Part shown: positions 22,511 through 34,190 of the stretch, piece by piece
How positions within the stretch are numbered: position 1 is the stretch's first letter
How the letters are laid out: every line of letters begins with the position of its first letter
NCBI GenBank assembly: GCA_032622095.1
Contig: CP136062.1
Coordinates: forward strand, 155,058,875 to 155,122,874
Direction of reading: 5' to 3'
Source of the DNA: Siphonodentalium dalli
Taxonomy: Eukaryota > Mollusca > Scaphopoda > Gadilida > Siphonodentaliidae
DNA length: 64,000 bases
Notes under the pieces: model-generated
Database searches by the model: none
What the model was told of the DNA's origin: nothing
Seen by the model: the letters and a program-made list of their open reading frames with translations, nothing else
Position numbers and translations under genes: made by a program

Positions 22511-23250
22511 TTGTACTGATAAGTTAATATTCTGCATTTCAGCTAACATACATAATACGAACGCGTTGTCTAAGCCGAAAATATATAGAGGTTATTAATA
22601 TACATGTACTGACATATAGTTATATGCCCGCATTTCAGCTGTAAATCATACACCGGATTCCAATACCACATGTACCTCACCCATCTGTTTAGCATGTTTT
22701 GTTGCTGACTGCATACCAGGGACACAAGTTCGAACATTATATATATATAATTTAAAGGAAAACACTAATTGTGAAACTTAAGAGAGCAATTTGATGAATT
22801 ATTTCTACTTTCAAATATCGTGCAATTAAATCTTCTCACCAAACGCTCTTGGTTCTAAAAGACTGAACACTTAAGAGAGGACTCCAAACCTTAGACGTGA
22901 ACTGCGATCCTCTCTTATGTTATCATCAAACAATTCACTATGCTTTGTCAATTTCTTGTGTACTTTACAATGATGCCAAAGTAATGACGCCGATTAACAT
23001 GCCGCCATGCATAATCCACATAGCAATGTCAACTATGGTTCTTTATATCTATAGTCGCGTAAGTGTGATCGATGGAAACGAGGGCAACACGAGACGTGTT
23101 TGGGAAAATATGCAAGTACAGTATGCCGTTATCGCCGGTGCTTGAGAGCAACGCGGATATGTGTCGCCCTACCCAGAACGGACTGCAACCCGAGGTTCTT
23201 GGGGTGACATTCCTGTCCATATCAGTGACATATCATACATAGTTCCATGA
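22490..23250 (+). repeat. Unclassified repeat R2, truncated copy A member
   Basis: Aligns with 57,726-58,535 (copy B) and, at roughly 85%, with 27,340-28,075. Shared marks are 'GAGTTAATATTCTGCATT'-like text, 'ATATGCCCGCATTTCAGCTGTA', 'CATCCTCTCTTATGTTATCATC'-like text and 'CGCGTAGGTGTGATCGATGG'. It lacks the 46-bp 'AAGATGGGTATTGGAGGAAT' stretch kept in the other two, and is cut at 23,250 by the 2.84-kb deletion. Confidence 0.8.
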
Positions 23251-24330
23251 TTAAGAGAACTTGCCAATGACAGTATATGACGTATTGTGTTGCTGATTGT
23301 TATGAAATCGACACAATGTTGAAAGTTGAATATAATGTATATGGGGTATGGCATTTACTATCTGGTTGGAATTGATCATTTATAAAATATATCCCCGCAT
23401 CTCTCCAAGATTTAAAGTTGATCGACGAACCTCCGATTTTTATATTCGGATTATTCCAGATATTTGAGGCCATAATATTTTTATTTGAATTATTTGATCG
23501 CATAAGTTTACACCATGCGCCGAAATCATCTCTCTAGAATGGATTTGCGAACTTGTTTGTTTGCTTTACAATATAATTTGCATGGTAAGTGAGAGATAGT
23601 GGGTCGTTTAAGAAAGGGGTGGTATTGCACAATGAAGCCCATTTCGATTGTTTGCAAATCAAGCGTCGTATCCAGTTAAGTTTCATGGCGCTCTCAAAGT
23701 TTTCAACATTAATCATCTTCAAACCTCCGCGCATATGGTCGGCACATAGTTGTTTGCTTTTTATTCTATCACGTTTGGAATTCGAAATGAAATTGTATAA
23801 ACAGGTATTTAGGGCTTTCAAAAAAGCTGTATCTGGACGTGGAAGAGTTATAAATAAGTGGGTCGATTTTGGTAAGATGAGGGATTTGACAACTGTTATT
23901 CTACCTAAAGGGGTCAGGAGTCTGTGTTTCCAAATGTTTGTGATCTTTTCTATATCTTCGAGTCTATCATTGTATTTTATATTCATGATTATTAAATTAG
24001 TGTCGAAATGTATCCCTAATTTTTTTTAAATGCTTACAGTAGACAGGTTTAGTTCCGTAATAGCTTGTCGTATTTTATTTTGTGACCCTATCCCTATCCA
24101 TGACTGCTTGATATTTTTCAGGATTTATGCGCAGACCCGATATCCGAGCAAATTCGTCCAGTGTTAAGTACGATTCACGTAGACTATTTTCAGAACCAAC
24201 AAGTACGAGCGTCGTGTCGTCCGTTTTCTCTATAGTTGGGAATTTGGTGGGATGCAGATTGGAATTAGAAGATGAAATCCTCCACCACAACAAAAACCAT
24301 ATAGTCACCCCATGTATGAGTCTCACATGT
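23251..24330 (-). pseudogene. L1/Tx1-type LINE reverse transcriptase remnant, copy A (3' half lost)
   Basis: Reading 24,330 down to 23,251 in shifting frames gives DDTTLVLVGSE, LDEFARISGLRINPEK, GIGSQNKIRQ, then a 150-codon frame (23,986-23,534) with HRLLTPLGRITVVKSL, LPKSTHLFITLP, CADHMRGGLKMINVENF and LNWIRRL. These are the post-motif-C and thumb blocks of L1/Tx1-type reverse transcriptases. At least two frameshifts separate the blocks. The Tyr-Ala of YADD is replaced. The element stops abruptly at the deletion junction 23,250/23,251, losing the Cys-rich C-terminus still present in copy B. Confidence 0.85.
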
Positions 24331-24361
24331 GGCCACTCACCTGTTCTGAGACTATTGATAT
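24268..24361 (+). other. 94-bp segment present only in copy A
   Basis: Copy B has one base (62,391) between the same flanks. The segment lies inside the L1/Tx1 reverse transcriptase remnant just upstream of motif C, so it is probably a deletion in B. Confidence 0.8.
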
Positions 24362-24861
24362 CCGTTCGGTGACGAATGAAATTGTGAAATCCATGTCAAT
24401 TGCTGAGCATTCACCGTTATATTTAGACTGGATATCAAGTTTAAAACAAACGGGTTGTTTTAAAGTTGGAACTCGGGTTTCACAAACTTGTATTTGGTGT
24501 CTCACCTGCAACCTTGGTAAAACGTTTAGCAGTTGGAAATGTCATCCATGCCTGGTAAGTTAGTTGGAGGAACATGACAAAAATGGTGGGGGTGACCGGT
24601 GATATGTTCAACTTGTTTTGTAGTCAAGTTGGTTTGCTATTACTAATTATATATTTATCAGTGATATGGGAGATGGGTACCCATAAGTGATTTAGCACCT
24701 GTCCTCCAATTCCACAATATATGTGTTATATGTCATGGGTTATATAGATTAGACAAATACATATGTTTAAACTAAAAATGGTTGAAATTGTTTTAATTCT
24801 TCTATTTTTGGACCAAAATTGGAATGATATCCTAATTTCGGTCAACTGTTTGGATTGAATT

Positions 24862-25085
24862 GTCATCAGCTGAAAACCTTTCGAACCTTTATTATAGGGG
24901 TGTCAGTTGGGGAGTTTTCAACATCTGGACAGAATGGTCATCAGCTGGAAACCATTCGAACCTTTATTATTGGGGTATTTGTTGAGGTTTCCAACATCTG
25001 GACAGAATGGTCATCATTTGGAAACCATTCGAACCTTTATTATAGGGGTGTCAATTTGGGAGTTTCCATCAGCTGGACGGAATGA
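24862..25085 (+). repeat. Three-unit tandem repeat of about 75 bp, copy A
   Basis: Units start at 24,862, 24,937 and 25,010. Each contains GTCATCAGCTGGAAACCATT, TCGAACCTTTATTATAGGGG and CATCTGGACAGAATGG variants. The open frames through it reflect the repeat. Copy B: 62,892-63,115. 24,362-24,861 contains no recognised element. Confidence 0.85.
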
Positions 25086-26081
25086 AGTACTAGTTGGAAA
25101 ATTTTAATCCATTGGAAAGTGGCGATGATAGGTACATGGGCCTACAATATATCTAACTTAGCGGACTTGGGATAAGTTGGGAATTTCCAGTAAGTTAATT
25201 CAATTATTATCCACCCAATTTAATGGTCTCATTTAAGAAATTGTCCAGTCATTTTTATCGGACATTTCCTTATTTTGCACCACAATTGTTTTGGTTTGTC
25301 TTAATATAATGTTGAGTGATTTTGCTGTTATACTCTTTCTTATGCATATTATTATTCTTTTATTTGGTTCTGTATTTTGTTTTAGTATTTTTTTTTTTTT
25401 TTTAAATTAGTATTTTATCAAATAATTTATTCCCAAATGATGAATTAGTGGTTGTCCTTGATACGAATTGTGTATCGGGGAGGGGCGTTGATAGAACATT
25501 TTGGTATCGGCGATTGTCGTACTTAATTATGCATGTATACGCTTCTCCGTTATACGCGAGCACTCTCATGACGTGGCATAATAGTGGTACTTCTCAAATC
25601 AGAAAATTGGGAGCTAGGATGACGGGGGCTGGCAGAATGGACACTAACATTGTCGCCAACTTCACCAAACGTAAGATTTATGGAGGCAATAACTCAGTAT
25701 GGGTATTCGTTGTTTCAAATGTGCTTAATTCAATGAGCTTGAACAGTTTCTCATTTATTATCGAAATGGCAATGTATCTATCGGAATGGCACATTGAGAG
25801 GTGCAGATTTTCGAATATGTTTGGGTTAGAACCCGGGCGAACATAGTCTAGCGATTATCTTAAACACTGCATTGATGTAATAAAGTTGTGTTGAAAATTG
25901 CTTTTGTCATGGTGGGGGTCTTGACAGCAGTGGCAATGGTTATTCTTTGACATTGATACATCAATCATATATACATATGTATACATATATACACCTATGC
26001 AGTAAATTATTGTGTGTAGGCTATGATTATGTAAATTTAGTACTCAAATAAAGCATATCAAAAATACATTCTAACTCGCAT
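25086..26081. other. No gene seen; one open frame broken in copy B
   Basis: Contains an 18-base T run near 25,388 (shorter in copy B) and a 132-codon plus frame (25,448-25,846). In copy B the same frame carries at least two stops (TAC to TAA and GGG to TGA), so it is not conserved coding sequence. Confidence 0.6.
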
Positions 26082-26117
26082 GGACAACGCCGGATAGCCC
26101 AATTAGTTACTATATAT
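26082..26117 (-). repeat. Inverted partner of the 18,191 motif
   Basis: GGACAACGCCGGATAGCCCA with AT-rich flank. Its reverse complement matches 18,191-18,226, including CCGGCGTTGTCC and ATATATAGTA. The two face each other across 7.9 kb. Confidence 0.6.
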
Positions 26118-26721
26118 GAACATACTCAAGTATTTTTATGAACCTATATTTCAATCAATGCAATACTTACCACCAGGGACATGTGTCAGGGTGGATTTCC
26201 AAGAGTACAACAGTTTGACATTTAATGCCTGACACAACATTAATTGGAAATTTCCGACGAAACTATTTTGAATTTTGTGCTGATAATTTGATATAACAAA
26301 GAGTATTATTGTGTATTTAGACTGAAGGACCGAATTTTTGACTGAAATGCAGCAATCAGTTGAGACTTCTCAACCATTGGTTGTGTTACGATGGGAATGT
26401 CCAATAGTTGGAAAGTTTGATAATACAGATTCAGATTAAATAGTGTATGTATGTTACAAGGGTGACTTACACTGCGATTTATCGAAGGTCAGAAAGTCGC
26501 CGCATTTCTTCGTTGAGCCAAGTGCGGGCGCACCATCTCATCTCTATGTAACATTTATGGTACTCGTATATATATATCAGCAGCATCCCATCGATGGCGC
26601 TGGCCGTGTCGATCTCACATTCCAACATATCAAGTGACATTATTTTGACCGGCATAAGAATACCAACACGCACTGTATTCTTAATATAATTGTAAATAGC
26701 TCAGCGATATCAGCAATCACG

Positions 26722-27016
26722 CGGGTGTATCGATGGCTCAGTCGGATAGGGGTACAACTCCAAGCCGACTCGCCCTCCAGCGCTGGCGATGAGGGTTCAA
26801 ATCCAGATATTTCCATCATGGACATTCTAAATTGAAATCGTTATCTGGTGGAGTTGCCAATCACTCGCCGATGGCCAGTGGTTTGCCGCACATGGCCGAC
26901 GAGAGTTTAGATTAGCCGTAAATGTGCGGATTTCATCCACCACTAAAACTGGCAATGTCGTATTATGGTATTGGCTGCTGAAAGTGACCTTAAACCCAAA
27001 CCAATCAATCAGCAAT
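26722..27016 (+). mobile_element. tRNA-derived SINE
   Basis: The 5' tRNA-like head has an RNA polymerase III A box (TGGCTCAGTCGG, 26,734-26,745) and B box (GGTTCAAATCC, 26,794-26,804), 48 bp apart. The body contains 'TGCGGATTTCATCCACCACTAAA'-type text, which resembles the conserved central domain widespread in invertebrate SINEs. The 3' end reads GTGACCTTAAACCCAAACC and then a CAATCAATCAGCAATC tail. 26,118-26,721 and 27,017-27,339 hold nothing recognised. Confidence 0.8.
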
Positions 27017-27339
27017 CATGCAAAAAATCGCAGTTCTACATGATCATTGTTAAAGCTTATTGGTTGACAACTGTCACAAAAATCCGTTTTGACTATTTTA
27101 CAGCTGGCATTTCTGCAGTTTTCAGTGCAATATTGCAAGCGTATGAATGTACCATAACGGCAGTGTGATATCAAACAATGTGAGAATAATATAAATAAAT
27201 AGTTGTAAAATCAACCTAACGTGCGAATGATGAACAATCAAAGAAATAACCGGTGTCGTTACTGCGAAACCAGAAATCGGTATTCTCGTATCACGAGTCT
27301 CCGTCCCAAGAACATCCTCAAGCGTACACTACTGGTACT

Positions 27340-28817
27340 TTGTTCTGGGAAATAGGGTGTAACGGACTGTAACCTTGTACTGGTGAGTTAATATTCTGCA
27401 TTACTGAAGTATAGTTATATGCCCGCATTTCAGCTGTACATCATACACCGGATGCCAATGTCACATGTCACCCCTCGGTTTAGCAGGTTGTTGCTGACTG
27501 CATACCAGAGAAGGGACACAAGTTAGTTCATTATATATGTACGTTAAAGGACAAAATAATTGTAAAATTTAAAAGAGCAATGTGATGAATTATTTCTACT
27601 TTCAAATATCGTGCAATGGAATCTTCCCACCAAACGCTCTTGGTTCTAGAAGACTGAAAAACTTAGAGGAGAGGACTTAAAATACTCAGACTTGTGCTAT
27701 CCTCTCTTATGTTATCATCTCACACCTCAGTATGCTTTATCAAGTCCTTATGTATACCCAATTGTAAGATGGGTATTGGAGGAATAATTATTGCCACATT
27801 CATGCCGCCGATGGATACATCGTTAATATGCCATCATGCATAAGTCGCATACCAATGTCGAATATGGTTCTTTATATCTATAGTCGCGTAGGTGTGATCG
27901 ATGGAAACGAGAGCAAGACGAGACGTGTTTGGGCAAATATGTAAGTACAGTATACAGTTGTCGCTAGTGCTTGAGTGCAACGCGGATGTGTATCGCCCGA
28001 TCGAGAACGGAATACCACCCGAGGCTATTGGGGTGACATTCCTGTCCATATCAGTGTCATATCATACATAGTTCCACGAGCTCTGATATTTCAGACATCT
28101 ATGCATAGTTTGTCTTTAGTTTCACATGTGACTTTCAAAATTGCCTTGTTATAATTATGTTGAACAGCTATTGCAATCCGACAAGTTAACATAATCGTAG
28201 ACGCATTTCAGCATCTGATACAAAACCCATTTCACTTTAAGCTATTCGGGTGATTTATTGAGGAATCGCCATTAGGAGTGCATGGATATTCACCATGTGA
28301 TCTCTATCAACACTTATTTGTCTCCACATATACCACTATTTTTGTATTGCTTGCTGCCAATTGATCATAATAAAGAAATCATCCCCGTATGGACCCGGGT
28401 AGAATAGGTTCACTTATTAAGAATCCCGTAAAGATTTACCCTAAAGTGGTCCACTTTTGCCGAGGGGTGCATCCCTTGATGTGTGGTGCAGGAGTTCTGT
28501 GAATACTAGGGCAGCCATGTCAAGTGAGACATCGACCTGTGGTAATGGCTTAGCTCATGGTCCTCTTTGGTTCTACATCTCTTCAATACGGGTGGTTGAG
28601 TTGATCCGGCTCAATCAATCGGCTAGTCACGACACTCACAGTGTTTCAGATTAAATTTCTGCCACCTGTTATTTTTTTTTTCTGGTATCTAGTTGTGTGT
28701 TCTGTGTATCATGTATGTTGTGCCGTTAATTTCGTCTTCATGACTTATAAATGTTTCAACAGTGTACTGCTAACGCCTGTCTCATTGTGGTGATGTACCA
28801 AGAGGCTGGTATAAGCA
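27340..28817 (+). repeat. Unclassified repeat R2, older third member
   Basis: Same orientation and order as 57,726-59,263 but about 15% diverged, so it entered well before the 35-kb duplication. It continues without a break across the place where copy A is deleted, so it serves as an outgroup for that event. Confidence 0.8.
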
Positions 28818-30747
28818 ATGACTAACGGGTCACCGCTCCGGCTATGTACCAGTCTTTGGCCCGACCATAATTCGATGGGTAGTCCGAGGTGTCTGCTGGG
28901 ATAGTTGTCGATCATCTGCTTTTATTTTCATTTGGCAACTAAAAAAACGAAAGATTGACCATCCGCCAAATTTTACTGATACCTAACATCGTAGTTCTCT
29001 GGACGATATTCCTCGCTTCCGTGCAATAGACAGTATATAAACTAAGTATCCGGGAAAACGGAATACAACTGCAGACCCACAAGGTAAAATGAGTAATAAT
29101 ATGATATACAGTTCAATTACAACAAAAAGAAAGGACATTTCGTCACTTGACTTGGTCAGACGGCCTCCCAAATCTCGATCGACCGAGGACCTACTACTCA
29201 TTTGCGATCGACGGCTATGGAAGTGGCCAGATGTTCACAAATCCGGGATGACGCCGGCGACACAAACAATATGCTATGTCATCCGAAACGTACAAACTAT
29301 GGCTGTCAATACATCTATGCATTCATAAGGTTTTCTTTAAATCAGCTATGCAATCTACTACAGAGTGCGCAAATCACCTCAAAGTAGAGATGAACAACGT
29401 GAAACCCATGCACACAAAACTATTAAGAAGAATACCAAAACATCAGCAAACAAAAATGACAAACAATACATGATTGATTACGCCGAGCACCAATGTAGGC
29501 AAACGAGCCGACACTTCATAAAAATTTTAATTTATGAGAAAGTGAATAACCTCATGGATACTCCAACCAACGACCGTACCATATAATCCAGGAAGAAGAT
29601 CCCTAACCAAACTATTCCCCCCCAGATCAATTGCAAATACCACCCTCTTGGAAAAGATCGATAGTTCACGTTGCTGCGAAGGCTCAACGTTTCTCCGATG
29701 ACAAGGAAACCGGGTGGGAACAAAATGATGTCCGGCAAGCCTCTGATACCCCAACAAGCTTTCAAATAACAAATGTTTAGACCCGACAGGCCAATTCCCC
29801 CAAGCCTCGACGTTCGGCTCCGCTGCCTTCAATTCCCTCAACAATAGACCTATGGAATAATATCGACCACAACGAAACAAGTTATGCATCCCTGGCATAA
29901 TTTACAGAGTTCCTAAATGGGGACCAGGGAGTTAACCAACATTATTATGAAGCTAATACCAGGCAAACACATATTAACCACACCCGCCCAGACTCAACTG
30001 TAGTGATTTAAATGATCACACATACACACATTTCATCGCCGACCACCACCCGTACTGATTATATGGACACATAGAGGACAACGACCATTACCTCATGATC
30101 AGCGTCATCCGAAAGGAATTCGCCTCTCCAGTCATTAAATGATACCTGCAAATTGACAACCCACAAGTGTCTTTGTGGATCCCCTGATATAACACCCGAA
30201 CCCACTGTACAAAGTTGCAGAAGTACATATATACATATCTAGGACAAAGCATTTCGCCAACTAAGTTTGTAAATTGCCACGTTGAATGATCCAATGTTGT
30301 CAGACTAACAAGAGCAATGGATATATAGCAATAACTCGCGCAAGTACCAACGGCCTTCAGCCCGTTGGTGCGAGTACACCGAGTCATTCAAAAATACGAA
30401 CAGCTCATTCTAAACAAAACTATAAACTCTACCTGTGATAACCGATATGACTACTCTAAGCCCATTCCAATCTTATTCTTAACTCAGACTTGTACCATAT
30501 CGTTATCATTACTGATGGTCTATCACTCCCCATGAACATTTTCAGCAGCAACAACAACCCACAATTCTATGAATCTCTTTCGAACGTGTTGCATTATTAG
30601 TATTTCCATAAAATATAGAATCAAACGACCCTGTTATTAAGATACCACCATTAGATATATGAACGCGGTATATATGGTTAACTGTTTAAAGTAAAATAGA
30701 CCTCCCAAAACACATTTATCATACAATTCAATGGTATAAGAAACGGG
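28818..30747. other. Unassigned stretch, partly G-poor on the plus strand
   Basis: From about 29,560 to 30,520 the plus strand is strikingly rich in A and C and poor in G. A 123-codon minus frame (29,898-29,527) is open but matches no family I know. Parts look like decayed coding text in shifting frames. Host gene, transposon and mitochondrial origin all remain unproven. Confidence 0.4.
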
Positions 30748-31165
30748 CTCGGTGGAATAAATCATTTCTTTCGTTCGCTGTCCTTCAAATTTGTGGACAT
30801 TAAATGCGAGTCATCCTTGCATACTTGCCTTGGGGGTTATTGAAATGCTAAGTTGACGAGTCGTTAGCCAGCTCCATCATAGTGGCATTAATGGTGTAGT
30901 TTAAAGGTCCCCATATGACACAGACCACACATTTATAAAAAAAATATTCTGTAATCGATTATAGGGAGTCTAATGGTTTGGTTTAAGGATAAGAAAGTCG
31001 ATGTCACAGTTATGCATCAGTGAAAGAGCTCAAACATGATACACGCTTTGCTGATGTCAATTTAGATTTCCACCAAACCTATATATAGTCATGTCCATTC
31101 TACATGGAATTTAAGGTATGATTTAAAGTTGCAAAAGTTCCACCGCCGAAGTCAATGATGGGGCG
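30748..31165 (+). repeat. Dispersed repeat family R1, inter-copy member
   Basis: Long R1 member in plus orientation between the duplicated blocks. It is diverged from 20,497-20,895 (perhaps 75-80% by eye), so it is older than the 35-kb duplication. Confidence 0.7.
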
Positions 31166-31714
31166 AACCACCAAGATTGACAACACATTTGTATCCTGGA
31201 TGTCCCCAAACGTATATGTAGATATATGTGCTATACGAACACTAATGACGTAGCATAAATGTTCCGGATGGCTTCCATTTTGGGTCAGGAATTGATATCA
31301 CGGACGAGGAGCAACACAATTGATAAAACTAATTCAACGATTTTCATAGAAACTGATATGTAGACGTCTACATGATATACTGAACGGGAATTGGTATCGC
31401 TTAATTGGATTAAGACCATAATAGATAAGACAAACGTTTCTAAAAAGTGTCGCTGATGCACAACATAATTAATTATGTGGTGGATAATTTGGCCACAAAT
31501 GGGGGCAAAATTGACATCAATACATTTTTTTGCGTTTGTTTCAGTGTTCGGCTCGGAAGTTTCATCTAGAACGAACCGCGTATATGTACCTCTGTAGAAC
31601 GATATGCGCATTATTCAATTATACAGTTTAATTATAATAGCATGGGGCTCTCAACACAGCAGTTTTTTTTATATTATATATTATGTGGGGTACATATCTG
31701 AACGATGAGAATAA
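31166..31714. other. No gene recognised
   Basis: A 108-codon minus frame (31,611-31,285) is open but unassigned. It has no recognised motif and no copy elsewhere in the window. Confidence 0.4.
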
Positions 31715-34190
31715 CCATGCGTCTAGAACCACCGGAGCCTTTGATTTGTCTTCTGGTGGACTCCACGCCCGAATCGAAACATTTTCTGAATAACATTCAA
31801 CTATAATATCGCAGTTTAGATAACATCGATAGGACCCAATATCAACGGGGAAGGAGGGTGTATGCCTATATATAAAGTCCAAGGGCAGGTTTACCACATA
31901 TTCGGATCCCTCCAGCCGCTGCCTGACGAACAACCTCGATATCTACAACTTTACTTTGTGCGAGATCCTCAGAGCCAGACGCAGAGTAGATACAACGGAA
32001 ACCAAGGAACACGATTTGATATCATTGTGAAATTACAGAACATGCTACATTCAACCAATAGCGTTCAAAGGTCTAAGTACACCTTGGAATGTGCACCTAG
32101 ACAATAACAAGAAGTCGTCATTGATGCTGACAATGTTCAATCTGGAGAGCATGCTCGCCGTTTTAATGCACCGTAATGCAACGAAGTAGCTGTGATCGTG
32201 ACTAGTTGGGTATATGAAACCAGGGATATTGTTTTAAAATGCAGATATAATAATCTCAGACGCAACATCGAAACACAGATAGCATGATGTCCTATTGTAT
32301 CCTCTGTTGTTTGTGAATGGGGAAGAGGGTTATCACTTTGGAATTCCACAGGCAGGTGAAACTATAGAAAGACCGTCTCTTGTATGGACTTTTATGCCTG
32401 TCATTTCATGCCATGACCTTTGTTCGGCATTACGACCGATCCGATCTACTTATAACAATCACATGTAGTTCAAAATGGAAGGAAACACAATGTGAGCTTC
32501 TTCTTGGTCAAACTTACGTCCACAGACATTATCTCACTGACATTCCACCTAGTACTGAAAGTAATGGACCTCATGACAAAGTCCCAAATTGCCGGACCAG
32601 TGCGGTGCCAAAAGTCCACCATATAATTCGTTGCCGCATGCGCATATTTTGATTTGGCTCATCACCAAAATTCAATCCAACCAGCTTGAAACCATCATAT
32701 CGGCAGAGCTTCCATATCCTGCAACAGACAGATGGCTCTTCGACATTGTCGAGACACAAAATAATGGTACACGGTCCATTCAATTCCAATAAACACAAAT
32801 CACCGTGCATGAAAGACAATAAGTGCAAGAAACGGTACCGCGAATCGTTTATTCTGGAGACTAAAACAGCCGAGGATGAGTATCCTTCTTACATGCGAAG
32901 GAGACCTGGAGACGGTGGTTTAAAAGCAATCAGATATATACACAACAATGAAGGTTTTATGGGATATTTGAAATTTTAGTCCACTAACAACATCATGGCA
33001 TCTAACAGTTTGCTGTCCATTTGGAAAATGGTCAGCGGGTTTATTTTACCGCCGATAATGCTGCAAATCAGGCAATAGCACTGTGTCAGGAAGATTCCTT
33101 GGCACAAACGTTGTTTTATCACCAGGTACAATCCTATTGCACGTAGCGTAACAACAGATGGAATAGAAGAAAACGAGGTTCTGTTGTAGAATACAATGCT
33201 CGAATTAGACACGACACTGCTATAGGGAGATTATACACCGTCCATTCCAGCCAACATGAATGTTTCCTTTTAAGACTACTACATGAAGTCAAGGGTCCCA
33301 CCTCCCACGTTTTTGCAGATCACCGGACTGTGGATGGCATCGTCTGTGTTACTTATCGAGAAACATGTGTTAAGCGCGAATTGCTCGAAGGCGACAACAA
33401 AACATCGGATGCTGCTATGCATGCACTTCAGCAAGATGTCCACGATGAAGTTACCCAATACCCGATGGGCCGATATATAAGCAGCAATGAAGCTTTGTGG
33501 AGGATATCTGGATTTCCAATCCACGAACGACATCCTGCCATCCAACAACTTGCTGTCCAGTTGGAAAATGGTCAGCGGGTTTATTCTACCCACCGATAAC
33601 GCAGCAATATCACCGTGAGATACTATACTGACGGGTTTCTTTCAACTGTGTCAAGAAGATTCCTTTGCACAAACGTTGTTTTATAACCCAATACCACCCA
33701 ACTACACGTGGTGTAACAACAGATGAACTTGAAGAAACTGAGGTGCTCTAGACAATCATGCTGATATTAGACTTGATACTGCTTTATGGAGTACACACCG
33801 TCCATCCCAACCAACATTCATGTTTTTTTTAAAGACTACTCCTACGTGAAGTCAGTTGTCCAACTTCGTTTGCAGATCTCCGGATTGAGGATGGCGACGT
33901 ATGCGCTACTTACCGAGAAGCATGCGTTAAGCGCGAACTGCTCGAAGACGATACCAAATGGGATGCAACTTTAATGAAAGCTTCGGCATCGCATTCAGCA
34001 ACAAGCCTCCGAATTCTCTGCAATTATCCTCAAAACATGTGAAGTTTGTGATCCTTTAATACTATACCAATAACGGGATGATTTTTCTGAAGATTTTAAA
34101 CACCAGGTTCAATTAAGATACCCGGAAATGGAAAGTGTCTACAGTGATGAGGTCTTCATTGTCGCAGCATTAATAGATATAAAAGACATG
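31715..34190 (+). mobile_element. Dead Helitron encoding Rep and pre-helicase region
   Basis: Plus-strand text in several frames follows Helitron Rep/helicase order. It runs LEPPEPLICLL, ESKHFLNNIQL (31,720-31,810), YKVQGQVYHIFGSLQPLP and DIIVKLQNMLH (31,870-32,060), GEHARRFNAP and RDIVLKCR (32,140-32,250), MTFVRHYDRSDLLITITCSS (32,410), and LPHAHILIWL (32,631-32,660), the HUH nuclease motif. PCMKDNKCKK and EDEYPSYMRRRPGDGG come next. Two tandem versions of the block ISSNEALWRI...HLENGQRVY...RLYTVH...LRLLLHEVKGPTS follow (about 32,930-33,405 and 33,463-33,960), then an FSNK/LIDIKDM end. The Rep catalytic-tyrosine block expected after the first DGG is missing in both, and no Walker-A helicase motif is found. 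Many stops: inactive. Confidence 0.88.
32930..33960 (+). repeat. Internal duplication inside the Helitron remnant
   Basis: 32,930-33,405 and 33,463-33,960 encode the same segment of the Helitron protein, at perhaps 75-80% nucleotide identity. The first is fused directly to the DGG of the Rep part, having lost about 100 codons. The second begins earlier, with QQDVHDEVTQYPMGRYI. This is either a tandem duplication or two insertions of related Helitrons. Confidence 0.75.

Larger units (their letters stand above)
1..25973 (+). repeat. Large direct duplication, copy A
   Basis: Colinear with 35,025-64,000. The offset is 35,024 up to base 626, then about 35,247 until roughly 20 kb, 35,285 near 23 kb, and about 38,030-38,123 beyond. 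Identity by eye is around 99.5%, with substitutions roughly every 150-300 bp. Main indels against copy B are a 223-bp absence after 626, a 2,837-bp absence after 23,250 and 94 bp present at 24,268-24,361. Homology may extend left of base 1 and right of 25,973, since the window cuts both ends. It could be a recent tandem duplication or two alleles laid end to end. Confidence 0.97.

Noticed and set aside
23589-24029. 146-codon plus-strand frame (and 61,711-62,175)
   Set aside because: Antisense shadow of the L1/Tx1 reverse transcriptase remnant on the minus strand, which has clear family blocks.
24862-25085. CRISPR-like array
   Set aside because: Three 75-bp units are near-identical throughout with no unique spacers, and the genome is eukaryotic.
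25448-25846. 132-codon plus-strand frame
   Set aside because: The copy B counterpart carries at least two stop codons, there is no recognised motif and the flanks are repeats. Not treated as a gene.
26722-26830. tRNA gene
   Set aside because: A and B boxes are present, but the sequence continues into a SINE body with CAATC-type tail and shows no clear cloverleaf acceptor pairing.
29527-29898. 123-codon minus-strand frame considered as a gene or mitochondrial insert
   Set aside because: No family motif in either genetic code. The base skew alone explains an open frame here.
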